From Rhodobacter sp. (GTDB taxonomy: Bacteria > Pseudomonadota > Alphaproteobacteria > Rhodobacterales > Rhodobacteraceae): DNA of 64,000 nucleotides. A program made the translations under genes and the position numbers. Under the pieces are notes generated by a model. The model worked only from the letters and a program-made list of their open reading frames with translations. It made no database searches and was not told where the DNA came from. Shown in pieces: positions 1-10,180 of the stretch. Positions within the stretch are counted from its first letter, which is position 1; every line of letters starts with the position of its first letter. The DNA is taken from NCBI GenBank assembly GCA_016704435.1, contig JADJAB010000006.1, positions 62,001 through 126,000 of the forward strand, read 5' to 3'.

Positions 1-1101
1 CGGATCTTGCCGGGCGAGCCGGCGGAAAAGGTGCTTACCGGCTGGGGCAGGGCTGCGCGCTATGCCGGTTCCGGCGACCGGGCGGCGGTGCGCGATATCG
101 TCTACGACTGCCTGCGCTGCAAGAGGTCGTTCGCGGCCGTTGGCGGCGCAATGACCGGCCGCGGGCTGGTGCTGGGCGCCGCCCGCACCGCCGGGCTTGT
201 GGCGCAATGGTTCGATGGCGCAACCCACGGGCCCGCGCCGGTCGGGGACGAGCCGGGGCGGGCGCCGCAGCGGCTGGAGGCGCTGGATTGCCCCGACTGG
301 CTGGCGCCGCGGCTTGAGGCGGCGCTGGGCGCGGATTTCGCGGCCACAATGCAGGCCCTGCGCGCCCGCGCACCGGTCTTCCTGCGGGTCAATGCAGGCA
401 AGGCCACGCCCGATCGGGCCGTCGCCGCGCTGGCCGTTGAGGGGATTGCCGCGCAGCCCCATCCACTTGCCAGGAACGCGTTGGAAGTCATCGGGAACGC
501 AAGGAAAATCCAGAATTCCACGACCTATGCCGAAGGCCTGGTGGAATTGCAGGACGCAGCTTCCCAGGCCGTGGCCGAGGCGGTGCCGCTGCGCGACGGC
601 CAGCGTGTCCTGGACCTTTGCGCCGGGGGGGGTGGCAAGACGCTGGCCCTGGCGGCGCGGGCCCGGCTGGTGCTTCTTGCCCATGACGCCAACCCGCGCC
701 GGATGGCCGACCTGCCGGCAAGGGCCGCGCGCGCGGGCGCTGTAGTGACACTGACGGATAATCCTGAAAAGACAGCGCCTTATGACGTGATCCTGGCAGA
801 TGTGCCCTGTTCGGGTTCCGGCAGTTGGCGGCGCGATCCCGACGGCAAATGGGCGCTGACCGAGGCACGGCTGGCCGCTCTTTGCGCCCTTCAGGCCCAG
901 ATCCTCGACCGCGCCGCGCAACTGGCCGCGCCGGGAGCGACCATCGCCTATGCGACCTGCTCGCTTCTGCGTGCCGAGAACGAAGATCAGGTCGCTGCGT
1001 TCCTTTTGCGCCACCCCGGCTGGCACCTGACGCAAAGCAGGCGCTTCTCGCCGTTGCAAGGCGGTGACGGTTTCGGCCTTGCTCTGCTTCAGCGCGATTG
1101 A
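1..1101 (+). CDS. rsmB: RsmB-like 16S rRNA (cytosine-C5) methyltransferase, 5' end outside window
   Basis: SAM-dependent RNA m5C methyltransferase of the RsmB/NOL1/NOP2/Sun family, acting on 16S rRNA (position 967 in E. coli). Counting from base 7, the SAM-binding loop DLCAGGGGKT is at about residues 203-212, motif IV DVPCSGSGSWRRDP at 265-278 (Cys 268) and the motif VI ATCSLL with its TC pair at 317-318; two conserved cysteines are expected in this family. The reading frame is open to the first base and the homologous N-terminal part (NusB-like region) is already under way, so the true start lies upstream. It stops 39 nt before the CtrA-like box of cckA. Assignment to RsmB rather than RsmF rests on the length and the NusB-like N-terminal fragment. 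Confidence 0.85.
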   Translation, partial: RILPGEPAEKVLTGWGRAARYAGSGDRAAVRDIVYDCLRCKRSFAAVGGAMTGRGLVLGAARTAGLVAQWFDGATHGPAPVGDEPGRAPQRLEALDCPDWLAPRLEAALGADFAATMQALRARAPVFLRVNAGKATPDRAVAALAVEGIAAQPHPLARNALEVIGNARKIQNSTTYAEGLVELQDAASQAVAEAVPLRDGQRVLDLCAGGGGKTLALAARARLVLLAHDANPRRMADLPARAARAGAVVTLTDNPEKTAPYDVILADVPCSGSGSWRRDPDGKWALTEARLAALCALQAQILDRAAQLAAPGATIAYATCSLLRAENEDQVAAFLLRHPGWHLTQSRRFSPLQGGDGFGLALLQRD

Positions 1102-1140
1102 GGAAGACAGGAACAACTTGCAGCTGTTTTTCCGCTGCGG

Positions 1141-1155
1141 TTAAGTCCTGGTTAA
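1141..1155. promoter_or_regulatory. CtrA-type binding site (TTAA-N7-TTAA) upstream of cckA
   Basis: Two TTAA half-sites, at 1141-1144 and 1152-1155, are separated by exactly 7 nt (GTCCTGG). This is the full-site spacing of the alphaproteobacterial master regulator CtrA. It lies 54 nt before the favoured cckA start. TTAA is rare in this GC-rich window and I saw no other pair with this spacing. CckA is the kinase at the top of the CckA-ChpT-CtrA phosphorelay, so the site suggests feedback (inference). Confidence 0.6.
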
Positions 1156-1209
1156 GAAAATGCATCTCCTATGGGGCCGCGGATGCCCAATTCCGCGACG
1201 GAGGGTCAG

Positions 1210-3481
1210 GTGCTCAGACCGGAAACAGAACTCAGGGCGATCATGTCCGCCACCGGCGGCCTGTCGGGGCGTGTCGCATGGGTGCTGGCCGCGGCGGTGG
1301 TCAGCCTTGGCCTGGCCTTCGTGGCCGATGACCGGCTGTTGCAGGCAACCCTGGCGGTGGTGGGGCTGTCGCTGATCGGGCTGACGCTGGCGGTACGCGG
1401 GCTGTCGCAACTGTCCCGCCGGCGCGAGGCGCGGCTGGCCGCACAGCTGATGGTGCTGGTCGGCGAAGATGCGGCCCCCTGCTTTTCCACTGACGAACTG
1501 GGGCAGGTGCTGTTCCGCAATGCCTCGGCCATGGCGCGCTTTGGCGACAATGCGGCGGCCACGCTGGTCGGGGTGCTGCACGAGCAATTCGCCTCACCAT
1601 CGGCGGTGCTGTTCCGCCTGCAATCGCGCGCGGCCAACACCGGCGCCGCGCGTGAAGACGTGGTGACACGCCGGGGCCATCTGCGGCTGTCGGTGCATCG
1701 CGTGGCGGAAGACCGGTTCCTGTGGCGGATAGAGGAATTCCAGGATCGCACGCCCACTGGCCGCGGAGCCGAGGCGCTGAGCTTGCCGATGGTGGTGGTG
1801 AACCGCGCCGGCGTGGTGCTGTTTTCCAACGAATCGATGCGCAAGCTCTTGGGTGAGCGGCCGAAACGGCTGGACCGCATCTTCCTGCAGCCGCGCTTTG
1901 CCAGCGGCGAAGAGGTGCAGGTCTCGGCGCTGAACGGCCCGGTGCGCGCCATCGTGGCCGAGGTGGAGGGCCTGGGCGACCGGCGCGAGGTATTCCTGCT
2001 GCCGGCGGCCGAACGGTCGGACGCCGATACCGTCAGCACCGATTTCGAGAATGTGCCGGTTGCGTTGATGAAATTCACCGCCGACGGCGCGCTGCGCAGC
2101 CTGAACAAGGCGGCGCGCGACCTTCTGGGCGAAATGCCGGTAACTGGCCTCGGCTTTGCGGACCTGTTCGAGGATCTGGGCCGTCCGGTGACGGATTGGC
2201 TGGCCGACGTGGTCTCGGAGCGTCTGCCCGCGGGGGCCGAGGTGCTGCGGGTGCGCCGGGCGACGGAAGAAAGCTTCGTCCAGGTTCAGCTGCGCCGCAT
2301 CGTTGAGCAGGGCCGCAGCGGCGCGTTGGCCTTGCTGTCGGACGCGACCGCGATGAAGAAGCTGGAGGCGCAATTCACCCAAAGCCAGAAGATGCAGGCC
2401 ATCGGCCAGTTGGCAGGCGGAATCGCGCATGATTTCAACAACCTGTTGACAGCGATCTCGGGGCATTGCGACCTGCTGCTGCTGCACCACGACCGCGACG
2501 ATGGTGACTTCGCCGATCTGGAGCAGATCCGGCAGAACGCCAACCGCGCGGCGGGTCTGGTGAACCAGCTTCTGGCGTTTTCGCGCAAGCAGACGCTGAA
2601 GCCCGAGAAGCTCGACCTGCAGGACGTCCTTTCCGACCTGACGCATCTCTTGAACAGGCTGGTCGGCGAACGGGTCACGCTGGCTGGCGCATGACCCGCT
2701 TCTGGGTCCGGTCCGGGCCGACAAGCGCCAGCTGGAGCAGGTACTGATGAACCTGGTGGTCAACGCCCGCGATGCCATGCCCGACGGTGGCGCGATCCGG
2801 ATCGAGACCGAGGCGCTGACCCTGGCCGAGCCGCTGGCGCGCGACAAGGCCACGGTTCCGGCCGGAGAATACTCGTTGATCCGGGTGATCGACACCGGCA
2901 CCGGCATTGCCCCCGACAAGCTGTCGAAGATATTCGAGCCATTCTTCACCACCAAGAAGGTGGGCGAGGGCACCGGGCTTGGTCTTTCCACGGTCTACGG
3001 CATCGTCAAGCAATCCGGCGGCTATATCTTCGTCGACAGCGAGCCCGGGCGCGGCTCGATCTTCGAGATATTCTTCCCGGTCCACGAACTGGCGAAGAAG
3101 GTGGTGATCCGCAAGGGCGAGGGCGTCGTGCTGCTGGTCGAGGACGAGGCGCCGGTGCGCGCCTTTGCCAGCCGCGCACTGCGGATGCGCGGCTACACGG
3201 TGCTGGAGGCGGAGAATGCCGAAGAGGCACTGAAGACGCTGGAGGATCCGAAGCTGGAAGTCGATATCTTCGTGACCGACGTGGTGATGCCGGGGATGGA
3301 CGGGCCATCCTGGGTGAAGCGCGCGCTGGAAGACCGCCCGAACGTCAAGGTGGTCTTCGTTTCGGGCTATGCCGAGGATGTGCTGTCGGCCGATCAGGCG
3401 CGAATCCCGAACTCGGTTTTCCTGCCAAAACCCTTCACGCTGAACGACCTGACCACCACGGTGCAGGGCCAGTTGCACTGA
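1210..3481 (+). CDS. cckA: Hybrid histidine kinase CckA (reads across a frameshift near 2680-2690)
   Basis: Cell-cycle hybrid sensor kinase that feeds phosphate through ChpT to CtrA. N-terminal hydrophobic stretches (about bases 1255-1420) give two membrane segments. PAS-like regions follow, then a HisKA box GGIAHDFNNLL with the phospho-accepting His codon at 2428-2430, an HATPase domain (NLVVNARDAMP from about 2750, DTGTGI, GLGLSTVYGIV) and a C-terminal receiver with acceptor Asp at 3278-3280 (FVTDVVMPGMDG). The frame breaks at about 2680-2690: the first frame stops at 2694, while the next frame encodes HDPLLGPVRADKRQLEQVLM before continuing. One base is missing or extra, probably a sequence error. 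I favour a GTG start at 1210 because GGAGGG sits at 1200-1205; the ATG at 1171 is only 16 nt from the CtrA-type box. ATG 1243 is another option. Confidence 0.88.
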
Positions 3482-3513
3482 CCTTCGGCACGGCTCACCG
3501 GGCGCGGCGGGGG

Positions 3514-4092
3514 TCACTTCTGCGGCACGGTCTCGTAAAGCGCGAAAGGGTTGGCGCCAAGACCTGGCTGCGCGCGCAGGCCTCGGTCGCGGGCGTGAGG
3601 TCCGTCAGGCCGGGAGGCGAGACGTTCAGCCGCGGCAGAATGATCTCGCAGCCCAGCCGGTCCTCGAGAAAATGCACGAATGTGTCGATTTCCTCATAGC
3701 GGAAAAGGCGATCCACGCCCTGGCCCTGACGCGGCCGCAAGAACCGCTCCTGGCTGCCGACATCGGCGAAATCGGGGCGCGGGTCGCGGCACCAGGCGCG
3801 GACGAAATCGTCGAAACTCAGGCTGCGGGTGGATTTGTCGGAGGGCGTTTCCTCGCGCTGGCGAAAGCGATACCACGACCCCAGCCAGTCGCGCGGATCG
3901 CGCATCAGCGCGACCAGCGTCCAGTTCCGCCGAGGCGGCCTGCAGATAGGGGCCGAAAATCGGCGGAACCGGTGGACCGTGGTGTGCTTCAGCACCGGCG
4001 GGCGCTGGATCGACACCGCCGCAAGTGATTCGAGTGCGGCCGCAATTGCCGTGGACCCGGTCTTCGGCGTCGCCAGAAACGCCAGTCGCGGG
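3514..4092 (-). CDS. Sulfotransferase-like protein, frameshifted and missing its start codon
   Basis: The minus strand encodes RLAFLATPKTGSTA, the P-loop-like PAPS-binding signature near the N-terminus of sulfotransferase-family proteins, followed by LMRDPRDWLGSWYRF, which resembles the 3'-phosphate-binding RDP motif. Near 3585-3590 the frame changes: the adjacent frame gives LRAQPGLGANPFALYETVP and a stop at 3514-3516, a better C-terminus than the first frame, which runs on to 3495. The 5' end abuts recA codons directly, with no intergenic space or start codon, so about 190 residues remain of a protein that should start just beyond 4092. The substrate is unknown. Gene and recA are divergent; see the junction finding. 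Confidence 0.65.
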
Positions 4093-5115
<1,023 letters not shown>

Positions 5116-5140
5116 GCCGCCTTTCGGGGCAAGACCGCAA

Positions 5141-5169
5141 GGCCGGGGCGCAATCCCCGGCCCTTTTTT
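5141..5169 (+). terminator. Rho-independent terminator of recA
   Basis: Perfect 8-bp stem GGCCGGGG (5141-5148) / CCCCGGCC (5155-5162), loop CGCAAT, then C and six T residues (5164-5169). It lies 25 nt after the recA stop. Confidence 0.9.
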
Positions 5170-5272
5170 GCTTGGCGCAGAACCCGGCCGTGGACTGGGG
5201 CGTGGACCGGGGCGGGAAGCCCGATTAAACGGGGGCCGAAAGACCACGGTTTCTCCCGAAAGGCCCTTGCCC

Positions 5273-7925
5273 ATGGCGTCCCTGAACGACATCCGCTCTA
5301 CCTTCCTTGGCTTTTTCGAAAAGAACGGCCACCGCGTCGTGGACAGCAGCCCGCTGGTGCCGCGCAACGACCCGACGCTGATGTTCGCCAACTCGGGGAT
5401 GGTGCAGTTCAAGAACCTGTTCACCGGGACCGAACACCGCGACTATACGCGCGCGACCACGGCGCAGAAATGTGTGCGCGCGGGCGGCAAGCACAACGAT
5501 CTGGACAATGTCGGCTATACCGCGCGGCACCATACCTTTTTCGAGATGCTGGGGAATTTCAGTTTCGGCGACTATTTCAAGGATCAGGCGATTGCCTATG
5601 CCTGGGAATTGTTGACCAGGGATTTCGGGCTGAACAAAGACAAGCTTCTGGTGACGGTCTATCACACCGATGACGAGGCCGCGGGAATCTGGAAGAAGGT
5701 CGCCGGCCTGCCCGATTCCCGGATCATCCGCATCGCCAGCGACGACAACTTCTGGCGGATGGGGCCGACCGGGCCTTGTGGCCCCTGCACCGAGATTTTC
5801 TACGACCACGGCGACCACATCTGGGGCGGCCCTCCGGGCAGTGCCGAACAGGATGGCGACCGCTGGGTCGAGATCTGGAACAACGTCTTCATGCAGAACG
5901 AGCAGTTCGCGGATGGCACGATGCGCCCCTGGACATGCAGTCATCGACACCGGCATGGGGCTGGAACGGATCGGCGCGCTGTTGCAGGGCAAGCACGACA
6001 ACTACGACACCGACCTGATGCGCAGCCTGATCGAGGCCAGCGCCCATGCCACCAGTTCCGACCCCGATGGTCCCGGCAAGACCAGCCACCGGGTGATTGC
6101 CGACCATCTGCGCGCGACCTCGTTCCTGATTGCAGACGGGGTCATGCCGTCGAACGAGGGCCGCGGCTATGTGCTGCGCCGGATCATGCGCCGGGCGATG
6201 CGGCATGCTCATATGCTGGGCACGGCGGACCCGGTGATGTTCAAGCTGGTGCCCGCACTGGTGCGCCAGATGGGCGGTGCTTATCCGGAGCTTGGCCGCG
6301 CGCAGGCGCTGATCGAAGAGACGCTGAAGCTGGAAGAGACCCGGTTCAAGCAGACGCTGGACCGCGGGCTGAAGCTTCTGGATGACGAATTGGCGCGCTT
6401 GCCAGAGGGCGGCGATCTGCCAGGCGCGGCGGCGTTCAAGCTGTATGACACCTATGGCTTCCCGCTGGACCTGACGCAGGATGCCTTGCGCGAACAGGGC
6501 CGGGCGGTGGATGTCCAGGGCTTCGATGCGGCGATGGCCGAACAGAAGGCCAAGGCGCGGGCGGCCTGGTCGGGCACCGGCGAGGCCAAGGATGCAACGG
6601 TCTGGTTCGAGTTGGCCGAAGCGCATGGGGCGACCGAATTCCTCGGCTATGACACCGAGACGGCCGAAGGCGTGATCAACGCGCTGGTCCGCGACGGGGC
6701 CGAGATCGGGTCCGCTGCGACCGGCGAGACGGTGCAGGTGGTGGTAAACCAGACGCCGTTTTACGCCGAAAGCGGCGGGCAGGTCGGCGATACCGGGCTG
6801 ATCCGCACCGACACCGGCATGATCGAAGTGACCGACACGAAAAAGGCCGCCGGCGTCTTCATCCACGTTGGCCGGGTGGCCGAGGGGCAGGTGGCCAGGG
6901 GCCAGCCGGCCAAGCTGGAGGTATCGCACGGGCGGCGCGGTCGGATCCGCGCCAACCATTCCGCCACGCATCTCTTGCACGAGGCATTGCGGCGCGCGCT
7001 TGGCGACCATGTCGCGCAGAAGGGCAGCTTGAATGCACCGGACCGGCTGCGGTTCGACTTCAGCCATTCGACCGCGCTGACGGCGGCGGAGCTGGCGCAG
7101 GTCGAGGCCGAGGCGAACGCCTTCATCCGCCAGAACAGCCCGGTCGAGACCCGCATCATGACACCCGACGATGCCCGCGCGATCGGTGCTCAGGCCCTGT
7201 TCGGCGAGAAATACGGCGACGAGGTGCGGGTTGTGTCGATGGGCTGGCTGCAGGGCTCGGGCAAGGGGGCCGACCGGCGCACCTATTCGCTGGAGCTGTG
7301 CGGCGGCACCCATGTTGCGCGCACCGGCGACATCGGCGCGCTGGTGATGCTGGGCGATAGTGCCAGCAGTGCGGGCGTGCGGCGGATCGAGGCGCTGACC
7401 GGGCAGGCGGCGCTGGATCATCTGCGGCAGCAGGATGCGCGGCTTTCGGATGTTGCGGCCACGCTGAAGGCTCCTGCGGCCGAGATTGTCGACCGGGTGA
7501 AGGCCCTCTTCGACGAACGCCGGGCCTTGCAGAACGAGGTTGCGTCCCTGCGGCGCGAACTGGCGATGGGCGGCAAGGCCTCTGGCCCGGAAGCCAGGGA
7601 TATCAACGGGGTGAAGTTCATAGCCCAGGTGCTTTCGGGCGTTTCGGGCAAGGACCTTCCGGCGCTGATCGACGAGATGAAGGCCCGCCTCGGCTCGGGT
7701 GCGGTGCTGCTGATCGCCGATACCGGGGCGAAACCGGCCGTTGCGGCGGGTGTTACCGCCGACCTGACCGGCAGCCTTTCCGCCGTGGCACTGGTGAAGG
7801 CGGCGGCCGAGGCCCTGGGTGGCAAGGGCGGCGGTGGCCGTCCCGACATGGCGCAGGCCGGTGGCGCCGACATTGCGAAGGCCGAGGCCGCCATCAAGGC
7901 CGCCGAAGCCATCATCGGAGGATAG
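5273..7925 (+). CDS. alaS: Alanine-tRNA ligase (reads across a frameshift at 5927-5942)
   Basis: Class II aminoacyl-tRNA synthetase charging tRNA-Ala. The start at ATG 5273 gives MASLNDIRSTFLGFF, typical for AlaS. Catalytic class II motifs lie in the first 240 residues. The editing domain carries the zinc-binding HxxxH (NHSATHLLHEAL, about 6957-6990) and CGGTH (about 7300). The C-terminal oligomerisation/C-Ala region ends with GGGRPDMAQAGG. Near 5927-5942 the frame changes by two bases in total: between MRP and IDTGMGLERIG the sequence is best read as two one-base deletions, one in a C run (expected ...MRPLDMQ...) and one just before ATC. AlaS is essential, so these are almost certainly consensus errors. 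DUF1330 follows after 1 nt. Confidence 0.95.
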
Positions 7926-7926
7926 G

Positions 7927-8220
7927 ATGCCCACAGCACTCTGGATTGCCCATGTCCACGTCACCGACGCCGACGCCTATGGCCGCTATGCCACGGAGGC
8001 GGGCCCGGCCATCGCTGCCCATGGCGGGGTCTTCCTGGCCCGCGGTGGGCGCTATGTGCAACTGGAGGGCAATGACCGCGCCCGCAACGTGGTGGCGCGG
8101 TTTCCGTCCCTGGAAAAGGCAGTGGAATGCTATCACTCGCCCGCCTATCAGGCTGCCTTGGCCCATGCCAGGGGCGCCAGCGTCCGTGACCTGATGGTTG
8201 TGGAAGAAGTCGGCGATTGA
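7927..8220 (+). CDS. DUF1330 family protein
   Basis: 97-aa soluble protein starting MPTALWIAHVHVTDADAYGRY, with the ferredoxin-like alpha/beta pattern of DUF1330 proteins (GGRYVQLEG in the middle, AVECYHSPAYQAAL in the second half). Members are small dimeric alpha+beta barrel proteins of unknown biochemical role. The ATG follows the alaS stop by 1 nt, with GGAGG of the last alaS codons as ribosome-binding site, so it is translationally coupled to alaS. Confidence 0.85.
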   Translation: MPTALWIAHVHVTDADAYGRYATEAGPAIAAHGGVFLARGGRYVQLEGNDRARNVVARFPSLEKAVECYHSPAYQAALAHARGASVRDLMVVEEVGD

Positions 8221-8227
8221 AACGAAT

Positions 8228-8248
8228 GCGTGGGAAAATTTCCCGCGC
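8228..8248. promoter_or_regulatory. Operator-like palindrome after DUF1330
   Basis: Arms GCGTGGGAAA and TTTCCCGCGC flank a central A (9 of 10 pairs). It is AT-centred and has no T tract, so it looks more like a protein-binding site than a terminator. It lies 78 nt before the amidotransferase start. No regulator identified. Confidence 0.3.
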
Positions 8249-8325
8249 AACATCCGCAAATCATGGTATCTTTCGAGGAAAAACCATGAGGCGTGAGCAA
8301 TGCTGAACCTTGAAGGCCACCGCTG

Positions 8326-9120
8326 ATGTGCCGTTGGGCCGCCTATTCCGGGGCGCCGATCTTTCTGGAAGAGATCATCAGCCGCCCCGGCCATTCGCTG
8401 ATCCATCAAAGCCATTGTGCCACCCAATGCCATTCAGCGATCAACGCAGATGGCTTTGGCGTCGCCTGGTATGGCGACCGGCCAGAGCCGGGTCTCTTCC
8501 GCGACATCATGCCGGCGTGGTCGGACCCGAACCTCAAGTCATTGACCGCACAGGTGAAATCCGGGCTGTTCCTGGCGCATGTGCGGGCCAGCACCGGCAC
8601 CGCGACCAGCCGCAACAACTGCCACCCCTTCGTGCATGGGGTCTGGAGCTTCATGCACAATGGCCAGGTCGGCGGCTATGACAGCTTTCGCCGCGACGCC
8701 GACATGATGGTTCCCGACCACCTTTACCCGCAGCGCAAGGGCGCGACCGACAGCGAGGCGCTGTTTCTGACCGCCATCGCCGAGGGGCTGGACGGCGACC
8801 CGCGCGGCGCCCTGGAACGCGCCTCGGCCCGGTTCATCCGGCTGTCGCGCGAAAAGGGCAGCCTGCCGCATCTGCGGCTGACGGCGGCGCTGTCGAACGG
8901 CCGCCGGCTTTACGCCGTGCGCTATGCCACCGATGAGGCCGCGCCCAGCCTCTATTACCGCTGGTCGGACAGCCGCATTGGCATGGCCGTGGTCTCCGAA
9001 CCGCTGGAGGCCGACGAAGGCGGCTGGACCGAGGTGCCGACCGCGTCATTCTGCACTTTCGAGGGCGAGGCGGTGAAGGTCGAAGACTTCCACCCCTGCC
9101 GTCTGGCAGCAGCGGCCTAG
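8326..9120 (+). CDS. Class II glutamine amidotransferase, YafJ type
   Basis: 264-aa protein starting MCRWAAYSGAPIFLEE. Cys2 is the Ntn-type nucleophile after Met removal. Further class II GATase landmarks are NADGFGVAWYG (about 44-54), AHVRASTGT (about 85-93) and HPFVHGVWSFMHNGQ (about 100-114). This length and order match YafJ/EgtC-like stand-alone glutaminase domains, which release ammonia from glutamine or cleave gamma-glutamyl amides. The acceptor is unknown; no ergothioneine genes are nearby, so I do not call it EgtC. The start is fixed by Cys2. Confidence 0.85.
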   Translation: MCRWAAYSGAPIFLEEIISRPGHSLIHQSHCATQCHSAINADGFGVAWYGDRPEPGLFRDIMPAWSDPNLKSLTAQVKSGLFLAHVRASTGTATSRNNCHPFVHGVWSFMHNGQVGGYDSFRRDADMMVPDHLYPQRKGATDSEALFLTAIAEGLDGDPRGALERASARFIRLSREKGSLPHLRLTAALSNGRRLYAVRYATDEAAPSLYYRWSDSRIGMAVVSEPLEADEGGWTEVPTASFCTFEGEAVKVEDFHPCRLAAAA

Positions 9121-9326
9121 CTGCGCTTCATCGGGCAGGTCGACATCCCGAAGATCGAATAGCCCGGGCACGAGCCCATCAGCCCGGTCACCAGCGGCAC
9201 GATGCCGATCAGCTTGGCCCAGTGCCAGAAGCCGCCGCCCTGATCGAAGAAGAACCACGCCAGAAGGGCCACCCCCACCACGATACGCAGGATACGGTCG
9301 ATACTGCCGACATTGGTCGTAAGCAT
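9117..9326 (-). CDS. DUF2892 (YgaP-type) inner-membrane protein
   Basis: 69-aa protein with two hydrophobic segments (about residues 11-28 and 36-52) and the DUF2892 ending GLMGSCPGYSIFGMSTCP. It matches the transmembrane half of YgaP-like proteins without the rhodanese half; the two Cys near the C-terminus are typical. AAAGGAAA precedes the ATG as ribosome-binding site. Its stop overlaps the convergent amidotransferase stop. The Crp/Fnr gene is upstream on the same strand, with a palindromic site between them. Confidence 0.82.
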   Translation of the reverse strand: MLTTNVGSIDRILRIVVGVALLAWFFFDQGGGFWHWAKLIGIVPLVTGLMGSCPGYSIFGMSTCPMKRS

Positions 9327-9400
9327 GATGTTTCCTTTCCATCTCGCCCGCCAGATCGCGGGACTTGCGTAAAGTTTAACCCGCGCAGAGGGGCGCCGTC

Positions 9401-9415
9401 TGTGATCTGGTCACA
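9401..9415. promoter_or_regulatory. Crp/Fnr-type palindrome TGTGA-N5-TCACA
   Basis: TGTGA (9401-9405) and TCACA (9411-9415) form a perfect inverted repeat with 5-nt spacing, 75-90 nt upstream of the DUF2892 start and overlapping the stop codon of the Crp/Fnr gene. E. coli CRP uses N6, so the exact specificity may differ. Direct control by the adjacent regulator is inference. Confidence 0.45.
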
Positions 9416-10052
9416 AAGGTGCTGCGGCAATGCCGCGCAGGGCGCCCTGGTCGGTCAGATGCACCGCACCCCGGTCGGTCTGCACCCAGCCCTGGCGCTG
9501 GAACGCCTCCAGCCGTCGCGACACCACCTCGCGGGCCGAGCCGATGCGCGCGGCCAACTCGCTTTGCGTCGCTTGCACCACCCCGCCTTCGGCCAGGTCA
9601 AGCAGCGTCGCAGCCAACCGTGCCTCGATCCGGCCAAAGGCCACCTGCTCCAGAAGCCGCGTCACGTCGGACATGCGGCGGGCAAAGGCCGCCATCACGA
9701 AGGAGCGAAAGCCCGCTTCCTGATCCAAAAGGGCGGTGAACATCGGCTTCGGGATCAGCACCACCCGTGATGCCGCCGCGGCATGGGCCTCACCGGAATA
9801 GGTCTCGTCGGCCATCAGGCCGAGCGTGGTCTGCACGCAGCTTTGCCCCGGCTCGACCGCGTAGAGCAGGATCTCGCGGCCCGAGGGTCCGGTCAGGAAA
9901 ACCTCGATCCGCCCCGACAGCACGACGACGAAGCCCTGCGCCCGGTCGCCGGCCCGGAACAGCACCGCGCCCTTCGGCAGGTCGTGCCCCGGCAAGGCCG
10001 CCAGGGCCTGCCGCGCCGAGGCAGAGATCTTCAGCCCGTCGAACCAGTCCAT
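9411..10052 (-). CDS. Crp/Fnr family transcriptional regulator
   Basis: 213-aa regulator. The N-terminal cNMP-binding-like beta-roll covers about residues 20-110 (GAVLFRAGDRAQGFVVVLSG; PSGREILLY). The C-terminal helix-turn-helix is in TQSELAARIGSAREVVSRRL (about 165-185), the recognition-helix pattern of Crp/Fnr proteins. No N-terminal cysteine cluster is present, so it is not an Fe-S Fnr. I chose ATG 10052 (MDWFDGLK), where similarity begins; the frame extends 24 codons further without a domain. Probably controls the downstream DUF2892 gene. Effector unknown. Confidence 0.85.
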   Translation of the reverse strand: MDWFDGLKISASARQALAALPGHDLPKGAVLFRAGDRAQGFVVVLSGRIEVFLTGPSGREILLYAVEPGQSCVQTTLGLMADETYSGEAHAAAASRVVLIPKPMFTALLDQEAGFRSFVMAAFARRMSDVTRLLEQVAFGRIEARLAATLLDLAEGGVVQATQSELAARIGSAREVVSRRLEAFQRQGWVQTDRGAVHLTDQGALRGIAAAPL

Positions 10053-10130
10053 GCCGCAAAGGGAACCCCAGCCCAAAGCCCGGCGCAAGCGAAAAGGCAG
10101 GGTCCGAACCGCCCCTGCCTTCATCTTGGC

Positions 10131-10169
10131 AAAAATACTCTGCAGGGGGTGCGGGGGCGCAAAGCCCCC
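10131..10169 (-). terminator. Terminator element of mmsA
   Basis: GGGGGC (10153-10158) pairs with GCCCCC (10164-10169) around loop GCAAA. Read on the minus strand the hairpin is followed, after a short spacer, by AGTATTTTTGCC (T tract at 10131-10135). It lies 12 nt beyond the mmsA stop. The same GC hairpin plus AGTATTTTTGCC layout recurs in many Rhodobacteraceae intergenic regions (recollection, not checked). Confidence 0.6.
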
Positions 10170-10180
10170 CGCGGCGTCCG

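Noticed and set aside
3829..4092. In-frame upstream extension of RecA
   Set aside because: These codons are antisense to sulfotransferase motifs and do not resemble any RecA N-terminus; treated as a false joint.
5889..7964. Minus-strand open frame of about 690 codons opposite alaS
   Set aside because: Shadow of alaS; composition is His/Gln/Arg-rich as expected of reversed GC-rich codons, with no recognisable family.
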